From positions 1-12,916 of the forward strand of contig JBNMNW010000160.1 in NCBI GenBank assembly GCA_051278165.1: a stretch of DNA of 12,916 bases, in the 5' to 3' direction. Position numbers and translations under genes: made by a program. Under the pieces are notes generated by a model. It ran no database searches. It worked only from the letters and a program-made list of their open reading frames with translations, and had not been told where the DNA came from. Shown here one piece after another: positions 7,501 through 12,916 of this stretch. Source of the stretch: GCA-2684655 sp051278165. Lineage in GTDB: Bacteria; Planctomycetota; UBA1135; UBA2386. Every line of letters begins with the position of its first letter. The first letter of the stretch is position 1.

Positions 7501-7735
7501 GGAACAGGCCGCCACGCTCGTAGCCATCAAGAACGGTGTGCTCGGCTCAGGCAAGGGAACCCAGCAACGGGTGCAGATGACCCTGACCGGCACCAAGATG
7601 GAATACGAACTGACCGTTGAGCCTTTGCTCGATGCACGCGGTCGTATCGCTGGTCTTACGTGTGCTTGCACCCAACTCAGTGACCTGTCGGCCGCCGATA
7701 ACGAGATGCGTGACAACGATGGAGAGAGGTCATGA
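4586..7735 (+). CDS. CheB-CheR-coiled-coil-PAS fusion protein lacking a kinase domain
   Basis: With the TTG start the product has 1049 residues. Residues 21-50 are three decapeptide repeats (DVTPPAVIPQ type). Residues 69-255 form a CheB methylesterase domain with the full catalytic set: S77 in GASAGG, H106 in VQHLAPDH and D198 in GSDGT. There is no receiver domain in front of it. Residues 270-540 form a CheR methyltransferase: SFFRD, SAM loop GPGCSTGEEAYS (372-383), FATDID, and SCRNLMIYL (482-490). Residues 580-690 are a PAS-like connector. Residues 720-808 are a long coiled coil built on NEEL/EEL repeats. Two PAS-like domains follow (about 809-910 and 925-1030). Most proteins of this type that I recall end in a histidine kinase; here the chain stops after the last PAS. 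CheB and CheR act on glutamates of chemoreceptors, but no receptor gene is nearby, so the substrate is unknown. The stop codon overlaps the next gene's ATG. Confidence 0.93.
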   Translation: MKKKQPDVAAHEDTPSANRDVTPPAVIPQDVTPPAVIPQDVIPLAVIPLGQAKEAAGSSVEAGADVEHFPIVGIGASAGGLAAFQAFFGGLPNEVGVGIAVVLVQHLAPDHKSILAELIRSYTQMKVLEVTDGVQVRPNCVYVIQPNCDLALINGRLQVLEPDARRGHRLPIDFFFRSLAQDQRQRAIGILLSGSGSDGTLGVRAIKGEGGMVMVQSPDSAEYDAMPRSAIATGMVDFELMADKMGAHLGQYVASDLGKLPPAVSPPTLSSALRKLFVLVREQTGHDFSQYKLNTVRRRVERRIAVHQLKSIDDYVRYVQHTPVETVALFQDMLIGVTSFFRDPEAFHALEEHVIPGLFASRPLGGAIRVWGPGCSTGEEAYSIAILLAEHQESLPKRFKLQVFATDIDARSISVARTGRYPASIAADISPDRLRRFFTPELNPVTGDATGYRVIKSIRDLLVFSEQDVIKDPPFSNLDLISCRNLMIYLGSELQRRLIPLFHYSIAPGGFLFLGTSETVGEFGDLFEITDRKLKVYRRKEDLPGRGSALIARFAMTSAAASASQEVAIARKEPTLRSKAEKTMLEYAVPAAVLVDGSGNIVYLHGRTGMYLEPSPGEAGINNIIKMAREGLSRELATGLRKAAGGEVARYFALQVKTNGDHTAVDLVIRPVAGEPASSHDRPLFLVTLEPTPIDDLKKQALKLAGTKSGRVDVGSADRIAELEQGLRINEEFLQTTTEELENSNEELTSSSEEMRSVNEELQSTNEELETSKEELQSVNEELSTVNSELESKLLDLSRANNDMNNLLAGTGIATIFVDTQLNILRFTPTAKEIINLIIGDVGRPVSHIASNLVDQPDLMRDATSVLDSLVPISRDVRTNAGGWYTMRIQPYRTLENVIEGVVLTFTDVLATRLAEAALRVTAERMRAALKASSVVVFNQNMDLRYIWVDNPDPAFDSASMIGKTDDDLYPKEQAATLVAIKNGVLGSGKGTQQRVQMTLTGTKMEYELTVEPLLDARGRIAGLTCACTQLSDLSAADNEMRDNDGERS
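4643..4732 (+). repeat. Three tandem 30-bp units inside the CheB-CheR gene
   Basis: Units at 4643-4672 and 4673-4702 appear identical in every base; the third, 4703-4732, has diverged (TTCCTTTGG segments in place of ACCCCGCCGG and TTCCGCAG). In frame they encode DVTPPAVIPQ twice, then DVIPLAVIPL, a proline-rich linker before the CheB domain. Identity of the first two units at synonymous sites suggests recent duplication or slippage. The units are contiguous without spacers, so this is not a CRISPR array. Confidence 0.9.
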
Positions 7736-9396
7736 GCGAGCAAGCTTTCGAACTTGGTGACTCCGAGTTGGCGGTGAGTTTGGGGCACCTGCGACAGCGC
7801 GCCGAGGCGGTTGCCGGTGAGGCGAGCCATGGTGAAGCGGAGGCCTTGTCGCCTTCGCGAGCGGCTGACGATGCTGCTGCCGATGCGGTTGTCGATACAG
7901 TTGTGGACGCCGATGCGGCAAGGCACGAACTGCGAGTGCATCAGATCGAGCTCGAGATGCAGAACGAGCAGTTGCGCGGCACTCAGGTGGACCTCGATGC
8001 CGAGCGAGCTCGCTACTTCGACCTCTACGATCTGGCCCCGGTCGGCTATTGCACCATGAGTAGCGCCGGTGTGATCGAGGAAGCGAACCTTGCAGTTGCC
8101 GCTTTGCTAGGTTTGCCCCGGCGCGAACTGGTTGGGTTGCCCTTTACCCAATTCCTCTACAGTGAAGATCAGGACCACTACTACCTTAGCCTGAAGCGCC
8201 TCGCCAAGACCGAGGCGCCCGGGGTGCTGGAATTAAGGATGGTCGGTTACGGCGACGACACGACCTGGGTGCGTCTGCAGATCGTTGTCCCGACAATACA
8301 GGGTGTCAGCGGTGGCTATTGGCTCGTGATCAATGACATCACCGAGCAAAAGCAACTCGAGCACGACCGCGATCGTAGCCTGCGGGAATTAGAAAAGCTC
8401 AAGGTGCAACTGGAGGTCGAGAATCGCTTCCTCAGCCATAAGAGTCATGCCCAGGCCGGCAACCAGATCGTTGCCGAGAGTGCGGTCATGAAGGCTTGCC
8501 TTCACAACATTGAGCTGGTCGCAGTTACCGGTGCGACCGTGTTGCTTACCGGTGAGACCGGTGTTGGCAAGGAACTCGCCGCGCGAATGATCCACGACTG
8601 CAGCCAGCGTGACGGTCCGTTTGTCACCGTCAACTGCGCGGCTTTGCCGGCCAACTTGATCGAGAGCGAACTCTTCGGGCACGAGCGCGGCGCCTTTACT
8701 GGCGCGGTCGCACGCAAGCCCGGCAGGCTTGAGATGGCCAATCGCGGCACCTTGTTCCTCGACGAAATCGGCGAGCTACCTTTGGTGCTTCAGGCGAAGC
8801 TGCTGCGCGTGCTGCAGGAACGCGAATACGAGCGTGTTGGCGGGGTTCAGACCATCGTCTTTGGCGGCCGCGTTGTGGCAGCTACAAATCGCAACCTCGA
8901 GCTGGCCGTTGCCGAAGATCGGTTTCGTAGCGACTTGTTCTACCGGCTCAACGTGTTTCCAATCGTCATACCATCGTTGCGCGAACGCCCAGCGGACTTG
9001 GCACTACTGGTCGGCCAGTTGACGGCGAAGCTGGCTGCAACGACGGCGCGCAAGATCGAGAGTGTGTCGCCGCGGTTTCTCGATCACGTACGAAGTTGTG
9101 AGTGGCCCGGCAATGTTCGGGAGCTGGAGAACTTCATTCAGCGCGCCCTGATCGTCGGCTCAGGGTCAGAGCTAGACCTGGATTCCTCGAGCCCAGTGCG
9201 GCCCGCGGTGAGTGCGACGGGGTCTGCCAGCTTGGGGGCTCGACTGCGAAAGTTCGAGCGCGAGCATCTGGTCGAGGTGTTGCAGCAGTCTCAGTGGGTC
9301 ATCGAGGGCGAGCAAGGCGCCGCCGCTCGGCTAGAGATTGCGGCGAGCACGTTGCGGTCGAAGATGCTCAAGCTCGATATTCGTCGCGACGCTTGA
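7732..9396 (+). CDS. PAS-domain sigma-54-dependent transcriptional activator (NtrC family)
   Basis: The 554-residue product starts at ATG 7732, overlapping the preceding stop by 4 bp (ATGA), with GGAG 7 nt upstream. Residues 60-95 are a helical segment (RHELRVHQIELEMQNEQLR); 95-205 are a PAS domain beginning YFDLYDLAPVGY, a type I associate with sensor kinases near CheB-CheR fusions. A short coiled coil (about 208-235) leads to the AAA+ core: Walker A GETGVGKE (274-281), the sigma-54 contact loop GAFTGA (320-325), Walker B LFLDEIGE (341-348), arginine-finger region RFRSDLFYRLNVFP and WPGNVREL (458-465). A Fis-type HTH lies at about 505-552. All parts needed to hydrolyse ATP and open sigma-54 promoters are present. 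It has no receiver domain, so control probably comes through the PAS domain rather than phosphorylation. Translational coupling to the CheB-CheR protein implies joint function. A matching promoter is at 840-854. Confidence 0.95.
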   Translation: MSEQAFELGDSELAVSLGHLRQRAEAVAGEASHGEAEALSPSRAADDAAADAVVDTVVDADAARHELRVHQIELEMQNEQLRGTQVDLDAERARYFDLYDLAPVGYCTMSSAGVIEEANLAVAALLGLPRRELVGLPFTQFLYSEDQDHYYLSLKRLAKTEAPGVLELRMVGYGDDTTWVRLQIVVPTIQGVSGGYWLVINDITEQKQLEHDRDRSLRELEKLKVQLEVENRFLSHKSHAQAGNQIVAESAVMKACLHNIELVAVTGATVLLTGETGVGKELAARMIHDCSQRDGPFVTVNCAALPANLIESELFGHERGAFTGAVARKPGRLEMANRGTLFLDEIGELPLVLQAKLLRVLQEREYERVGGVQTIVFGGRVVAATNRNLELAVAEDRFRSDLFYRLNVFPIVIPSLRERPADLALLVGQLTAKLAATTARKIESVSPRFLDHVRSCEWPGNVRELENFIQRALIVGSGSELDLDSSSPVRPAVSATGSASLGARLRKFEREHLVEVLQQSQWVIEGEQGAAARLEIAASTLRSKMLKLDIRRDA

Positions 9397-9574
9397 GATT
9401 CGGGCAGGTTGACGGCTCGTGTCTTGGTCTAGGGCGACCGCCGACAACAGGTCTCTGCTTGCGCGCGCCGCCGTTCCGCACGGATTCGCGCCTGCGCACG
9501 ACTGCCGATACTGGCGGAACTTGTCTCATGCGGTTGATGAAACCAAGCAGGCGCATCGCCTAGTCTTTGCGCCA

Positions 9575-10213
9575 ATGACTACGAAGCTCTCTGTGCAGAT
9601 GGGCGCCTGGCTCGACGGCTCTGCCATTCCAGCCGCTCATGCCTTTGGCAAGCCCGGTGTTGACGGCCCGTTTGATTTCGGCGGCAACTGCAGCCCTGCT
9701 ATTGCTTGGTCCGATGCGCCGGCAGGCACCCGTTCGTTCGTGATTCTATGTCACGATCCGGACGTGCCGTCGTCTGGTGAAGACGTCAATCAAGCGGGTA
9801 AGACGGTGCCTGCGGAGCTGCCGCGCGTGGACTTCTTCCACTGGGTTCTGATCGACGTTCCGAGCGCTATCAGCGAGATCGCTGAGGGTTCTGCGTCGCA
9901 GGGCATCACCGCGCGCGGTAAGGCCATCGGGGCCACGGCGCATGGTGTAACCGGCAAGAACGATTACACGAATTGGTTTGCGAGCGATGCCGACATGAGT
10001 GGCACGTATGGCAGCTACGACGGGCCGTGCCCGCCATGGAATGACAGCATCGTGCACCACTATCACTTCACCGTGTATGCACTCGACGTTGAGACGCTGG
10101 GACTCACGGGTGAGTTTACCGGGCAGGACGTGCAGAAGGCGATGCAGGGTCACATCCTCGCGCAAGCGGCGCACGTGGGCACGTATTCGATGAACCCTGC
10201 GGTCAAGGCCTGA
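9575..10213 (+). CDS. YbhB/YbcL family protein (phosphatidylethanolamine-binding protein-like)
   Basis: The 212-residue product carries the PEBP signature: SPAIAWSDAPAGTRSFVILCHDP with DPDVP (61-65), DFFHWVLIDVP (86-96) and YDGPCPPWNDSIVHHYHFTVYALD (from 148), which includes the ligand-pocket motif GPCPP and its His residues. Family members are small soluble binding proteins; the cellular role in bacteria is not settled. No signal peptide is seen, so the protein is probably cytoplasmic. The ATG at 9575 gives the normal family N-terminus (TTKLSVQMGAWLDGSAIP); an upstream GTG extension from 9419 adds sequence without family character. No good ribosome site precedes 9575. It lies 178 bp after the activator gene and is probably a separate unit. 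A 7-bp-arm inverted repeat follows the stop. Confidence 0.92.
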   Translation: MTTKLSVQMGAWLDGSAIPAAHAFGKPGVDGPFDFGGNCSPAIAWSDAPAGTRSFVILCHDPDVPSSGEDVNQAGKTVPAELPRVDFFHWVLIDVPSAISEIAEGSASQGITARGKAIGATAHGVTGKNDYTNWFASDADMSGTYGSYDGPCPPWNDSIVHHYHFTVYALDVETLGLTGEFTGQDVQKAMQGHILAQAAHVGTYSMNPAVKA

Positions 10214-10217
10214 TCGA

Positions 10218-10261
10218 GCCGTGCGACTGGCGGTGCTATCGCGACGCCTTCGCTGCACGGC
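10218..10261 (+). terminator. Inverted repeat just after the PEBP-like stop, possible terminator
   Basis: GCCGTGC (10218-10224) and GCACGGC (10255-10261) are perfect 7-bp complements; inside, GGCG and CGCC can form a second stem. It begins 5 nt after the stop codon. There is no T-tract, so it could act as an mRNA 3'-end stabiliser or a factor-dependent terminator rather than a classical intrinsic one. Confidence 0.35.
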
Positions 10262-10486
10262 GCACACGCCTGCGCAATGAGCGCGGTGGCTGCGCGGGGT
10301 TGCTTAGCGCGAGACGCTCTCGGAGCCCCTGGATAGTCCACCAGGTCATGAGCGACCGCATGAGCGGTTTGCGGTTCGAGGCACCACATCGAGGGAGGCT
10401 CGGTCAGCTCTGTGTGAATGCGCGGGTCCGAATGCGCTTGTGTGGCATTCGTGAAGGTTCGGGTAGATGGCGGATCGCGGCTGATG

Positions 10487-10540
10487 GTGCACTACAAACT
10501 TGCCCCGATGCCGCGCTCATTTGGCGTTGGTGTGCACTAC
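10487..10540 (+). repeat. Direct repeat of a 9-mer, possible operator pair
   Basis: GTGCACTAC occurs at 10487-10495 and 10532-10540, 45 bp apart start to start. GTGCAC is itself palindromic. The second copy abuts the target duplication of the insertion sequence. Two copies in the ancestral upstream region of the secreted gene could be regulator sites, but chance is possible for a 9-mer. Confidence 0.25.
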
Positions 10541-10547
10541 TGACCCG
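10540..10547 (+). repeat. Target site duplication, left copy
   Basis: CTGACCCG here is repeated at 12023-12030 on the other side of the element. The match continues for GTG if boundary bases are counted as target, giving at most 10 bp. Confidence 0.8.
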
Positions 10548-10548
10548 T

Positions 10549-10571
10549 GGTGTAGGTTTTGATCCGGGCAA
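10549..10571 (+). repeat. Left terminal inverted repeat of the insertion sequence
   Basis: It pairs with 11999-12021; only the three central bases (TTG here, CGA in the complement of the right end) differ. It lies 40 bp before the transposase ATG and presumably serves as the transposase binding site. Confidence 0.85.
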
Positions 10572-10611
10572 GAAAGTGGGAGTTGGCCGTGGAGTCGCTC
10601 GTACATCGTAA

Positions 10612-11997
10612 ATGCTTATCAACGATGTGCTTGCCCGCGACAAAGCGCCGCGCTCCACGACCTCCACCAGTGAACTCGTTCGCACCATCGCGCGCAAGTT
10701 TGAGCAAGAACTTGCGCGAGTGGTCGGCGACGTTGGCTGCGAGGACCTGACGGCCATGCGATTCGAGGGTTTCCTCAGTGATTTGAAGTCGACGTTGGCC
10801 GACATCGGATGCGAGACAATTGAGCAGGTGCTTGAGTCACGCGACTCGACGGAATCGCGCATCGTGCGGGACGGTGAGGTCCTGCGTTATCGCGAGAGCA
10901 CGGGGATGCACTGGCTAACATCATTCGGCCGGGTAAAGGTGATGCGCCGCGTCTATCGCGCCGACGGCGGTGGCGCAGGGAGCTTCGCACCACTGGACGA
11001 CGCTTGCGGCATGCGTGACCGCTTCATGACTCCGGATGTCGAAGAGATGGTGGCGTTTGGTGCTGCGATGCTGACGGCCAACGAAGTTGCGCAACTACTC
11101 GCCAAGACGTTGCCGGCAGGGCCATCGACCACGGCGATTCAAAACGTAGTGCTGAGGCTCGGCACCGAGATCGAAGACCAACGAGTCGCGATTGAACTGG
11201 GCATGGAATCGGAGTCGCCGCTATCGTGCGAAGGCGACACGCTCGTCGTCAGCTGGGACGGCGTCATGACGCCGCTTCGCGAGCCGACCAAGGTCGCATG
11301 GCGTGAGGCTGGAGTCGCAACCGTTTCCATCTACGGCGAAGATGAGAAGGGGCCCGTAAAGCTCGATACGCGTTACTACGCCCGTATGCCTGAAAAGGGC
11401 ATGAAGACGCTCTTGGAGCAAGTTGTGGATCAAGTTGCGCGGGCGGGACGCAACCGCGAGTTTCGAGAGTTTGCGGTGATCTGCGATGGCAAGGACACGA
11501 TCTGGAATGCGGCTGCGGCGCACCCGGAGTTTCAAGATGCGGTGTGGATCCTCGACTTCTATCACGCTGCCGAAAACCTCATGAAGGCTGCCAAGGCAAT
11601 CTTCGGGGATGACGAAGTCGGCGCTGCGCGATGGCACAAGAAGATTCGCGGGCGGCTCCTGCGCGAACCAAACGGCGCGGATAGCGCGATCCGCTCCATG
11701 CGTCGATATCGCAAGTCGCTCCGCAAGGGCAGCAAGGCATGCAAAGTCGTACACAACGCGATCAAATACTTCTGCTATCACCGCGACCGCATGTGCTACT
11801 TCGACTTCGTTTCGATGGGGCTACCCATCGGCAGCGGCCCGGTTGAATCAGCGGCCAAGAACATCGTCCAGGCGCGCTTGAAGCGAAGCGGTATGCGCTG
11901 GTCTCGAAGCGGCGGTCAGCACGTGCTGAATCTTCGCACCTACCTCAAGTCCAACAGATGGGACGTGATGTGGAGCACCATCACGAAGGCCGCGTGA
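10612..11997 (+). CDS. ISKra4-family DDE transposase (461 aa)
   Basis: The C-terminal signature GLPIGSGPVESAAKNIVQARLK and RSGMRWSRSGGQHVLNLR is characteristic of ISKra4-type transposases. Candidate acidic residues are D216 (SWDGVM), D292 (CDGKDTIW) and/or D315 (ILDFYHAAENL), and E412 (GPVESA). The ILDFYHAAENL segment is also typical of the family. Residues 1-60 are helical and probably help bind the ends. A TAA directly before ATG 10612 fixes the start; GGAG lies too far upstream (about 20 nt) to be a good ribosome site, in keeping with the low expression usual for transposases. The frame is unbroken and the stop codon is one base from the right inverted repeat, so the enzyme looks functional. 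It catalyses cut-and-paste or copy movement of its own element. Confidence 0.94.
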   Translation: MLINDVLARDKAPRSTTSTSELVRTIARKFEQELARVVGDVGCEDLTAMRFEGFLSDLKSTLADIGCETIEQVLESRDSTESRIVRDGEVLRYRESTGMHWLTSFGRVKVMRRVYRADGGGAGSFAPLDDACGMRDRFMTPDVEEMVAFGAAMLTANEVAQLLAKTLPAGPSTTAIQNVVLRLGTEIEDQRVAIELGMESESPLSCEGDTLVVSWDGVMTPLREPTKVAWREAGVATVSIYGEDEKGPVKLDTRYYARMPEKGMKTLLEQVVDQVARAGRNREFREFAVICDGKDTIWNAAAAHPEFQDAVWILDFYHAAENLMKAAKAIFGDDEVGAARWHKKIRGRLLREPNGADSAIRSMRRYRKSLRKGSKACKVVHNAIKYFCYHRDRMCYFDFVSMGLPIGSGPVESAAKNIVQARLKRSGMRWSRSGGQHVLNLRTYLKSNRWDVMWSTITKAA

Positions 11998-11998
11998 G

Positions 11999-12021
11999 TT
12001 GCCCGGATTCGAACCTACACC
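11999..12021 (-). repeat. Right terminal inverted repeat of the insertion sequence
   Basis: The complement reads GGTGTAGGTTCGAATCCGGG followed by CAA. It starts one base after the transposase stop codon. It contains GGTTCGAATCC, identical to the T-loop consensus of tRNA genes, though flanking bases cannot form the T-stem. Confidence 0.85.
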
Positions 12022-12022
12022 C

Positions 12023-12030
12023 CTGACCCG
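12023..12030 (+). repeat. Target site duplication, right copy
   Basis: CTGACCCG, the partner of 10540-10547. Only 13 bases separate it from the preferred ATG (12044) of the secreted protein gene, and 4 bases from the alternative ATG (12035). Confidence 0.8.
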
Positions 12031-12043
12031 TGCAATGAATCCT

Positions 12044-12916
12044 ATGAATACGATCCGCCTGATTGCCTGTGCGGCCGCCTTCGCCGGCGCCGCTTCTGCT
12101 CAAGTCGTCGCTGTCGACTCGTTCTCCTACACCGGTGCCCTGACCGCCAATGGCTGGTCGGCGCACAGTGGTGCAGCTGCTCGCGAGATCAACTCGGACG
12201 GTTCCGTGGTCACCCTCGACTTCCAGGGTGGTGCGGGCGAAGACATCAACCTCCCGTTCGCTCCATTCGCGGATACCGCGACCAGCTACGCGACCTTCAC
12301 GCTCAACGTGCCGTCGGGCAACCCGGTTAACCCAGACGGCAGCGGTAGCTACTTCGCGCATTTCATGGACAGTGGCTTTGGCTTCCGTGCCCGCACGGGA
12401 CTCTTGTCGCCCGCCGCGAGCGGCGACTTCGGTCTCGGCATCAACGCGAGTGCTTCGAACATCGGTGCTGGTGCGGTCTGGGCTTCGGACCTTTTATTCG
12501 ACACCAACTACACGTTGGTTATCAGCTTCGACGCAGCGACCGGCACGAGCCAGCTGTGGGTGGATCCGACGTCGAGCGCAGCCACGTCGGTCAGCCACAC
12601 GGGCACGAGCGTCGGCACGCTCATCGAGTCATTCGCATGGCGTCAGTCCAATGACCACACGGGCTTCATCAACGTCGACAACCTCGTCGTCGGCGGCAGC
12701 TTCGATGACGTCACGGTTGCCGATGCGGCCAACGTGTTCCTGCCGGCTACTTCGGAGACCGGTTGCGAAGGCGTGCTGTTGCACTACACGTCGGCCGTGA
12801 GCCCGCCGATGGCTTCGATGCCCGCGACCTGGGCCGCTGGCACGACCGCTGTAATGACCGTCGCGAACATGGACCCGACGCTGAACATTGGCGTGCTCGT
12901 GTTCGGCAACGCGGCG
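12044..12916 (+). CDS. Secreted beta-rich protein, N-terminal part (runs off right edge)
   Basis: The frame is open from ATG 12044 to the window end (291 codons) and continues beyond. MNTIRLIACAAAFAGAASAQ is a classical signal peptide with cleavage at A-S-A/Q; the in-frame ATG at 12035 would add three residues (MNP). The mature part begins VVAVDSFSYTGALTANGWSAHSG and is rich in Gly, Ser, Thr and Asp, with FDTNYTLVISFDAATGTSQLWVDP and FINVDNLVVGG, a pattern like concanavalin/LamG-type beta-sandwich surface proteins of Planctomycetota. A looser region after about residue 225 (SETGCEGVLLHYTS) may start a second domain. Codon use is strongly biased to C-ending codons (AAC, GAC, TTC, ATC), stronger than in the regulators, suggesting high expression. 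No ribosome site is visible, and the insertion sequence has displaced its upstream DNA. Function is unknown. Confidence 0.85.
   Translation, partial: MNTIRLIACAAAFAGAASAQVVAVDSFSYTGALTANGWSAHSGAAAREINSDGSVVTLDFQGGAGEDINLPFAPFADTATSYATFTLNVPSGNPVNPDGSGSYFAHFMDSGFGFRARTGLLSPAASGDFGLGINASASNIGAGAVWASDLLFDTNYTLVISFDAATGTSQLWVDPTSSAATSVSHTGTSVGTLIESFAWRQSNDHTGFINVDNLVVGGSFDDVTVADAANVFLPATSETGCEGVLLHYTSAVSPPMASMPATWAAGTTAVMTVANMDPTLNIGVLVFGNAA

Larger units (their letters stand above)
10214..10547. other. Intergenic region between the PEBP-like gene and the insertion sequence
   Basis: No gene is supported in these 334 bases. They contain the inverted repeat 10218-10261, a small hairpin ACCGC-ATGA-GCGGT (10355-10368), a repeated 9-mer (10487 and 10532) and the left copy of the target duplication. 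Before the insertion this stretch was the upstream region of the secreted protein now starting at 12044, so it probably holds that gene's original promoter. I could not find a convincing -35/-10 or -24/-12 pair in it. Confidence 0.5.
10548..12022 (+). mobile_element. ISKra4-like insertion sequence, apparently complete, about 1.475 kb
   Basis: One transposase gene fills the element. Left end GGTGTAGGTT...ATCCGGGCAA (10549-10571) and right end (11999-12021, complement) match at 20 of 23 bases. CTGACCCG flanks the element on both sides (10540-10547 and 12023-12030), a target duplication of 8 bp; the repeat extends to 10 bp (CTGACCCGTG) if terminal bases are assigned differently, so the exact ends are uncertain by one or two bases. 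Intact repeats, intact duplication and an unbroken transposase point to a recent, possibly active insertion. Family placement rests on the transposase. Confidence 0.88.

Noticed and set aside
9419..9574. N-terminal extension of the PEBP-like gene from GTG 9419
   Set aside because: PEBP-like proteins start near the ATG at 9575; the extension has no family character.
10522..10536. TTTGGCG...GTGCAC as a sigma-54 promoter of the secreted gene
   Set aside because: GG to GC spacing is 11 rather than 12 and the TT before GC is missing.
11980..12040. tRNA gene suggested by GGTTCGAATCC
   Set aside because: Flanking bases cannot form the T-stem and no acceptor, D or anticodon arms are present; the motif belongs to the IS inverted repeat.
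12150..12800. 216-residue plus-strand frame inside the right-edge gene
   Set aside because: It is Arg/Ser/Thr-rich shadow sequence in another frame; the 12044 frame has a signal peptide and clear codon bias.

Overview
The window is a GC-rich bacterial segment (roughly 60% GC by eye) holding seven well-supported genes, one low-confidence small gene and a complete insertion sequence. Both edges cut through genes for exported proteins whose signal peptides end in A-Q. Together with the thioredoxin-like start at the left edge, the secreted beta-rich protein at the right edge, and the abundance of PAS and CheB/CheR signalling modules, this suggests Planctomycetota. That assignment is an inference from gene style; no rRNA or marker gene is present.

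Layout. 1-199 (minus): start of an exported thioredoxin-fold-like protein running off the left edge. 200-866: non-coding, with an 87-bp inverted-repeat element (441-527), a 19-bp dyad (737-755) and a textbook sigma-54 -24/-12 promoter (840-854) placed so that transcription would begin at or next to the next gene's ATG. 867-3011: an unusual single-chain signalling protein (histidine-kinase core, degenerate receiver, LuxR/NarL-type HTH, PAS, C-terminal Cys4 motif). 3384-4328: an uncharacterised lipoprotein. 4586-9396: a two-gene operon of a CheB-CheR-coiled-coil-PAS fusion without a kinase domain, overlapping by 4 bp a PAS-AAA+-Fis sigma-54 activator. 9575-10213: a YbhB/YbcL (PEBP-like) protein. 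10548-12022: an apparently intact ISKra4-like insertion sequence with about 23-bp inverted repeats and an 8-bp (up to 10-bp) target duplication. 12044-12916: a secreted protein running off the right edge, with the insertion sequence sitting directly in front of its start codon.

How it may work together (inference). CheB/CheR/PAS proteins and the PAS-AAA+ activator share an operon and probably a signalling path, with PAS-PAS or coiled-coil contacts as the likely coupling. The activator carries the GAFTGA loop needed to open sigma-54 promoters. The only convincing sigma-54 promoter I see, with a dyad at an enhancer-like distance, lies in front of the kinase-HTH protein at 867. A simple model is that the CheBR/activator pair switches on the kinase-HTH gene, which then controls further targets through its own HTH. 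The insertion sequence looks recent, because its target duplication is intact, and it has probably altered expression of the secreted protein downstream.
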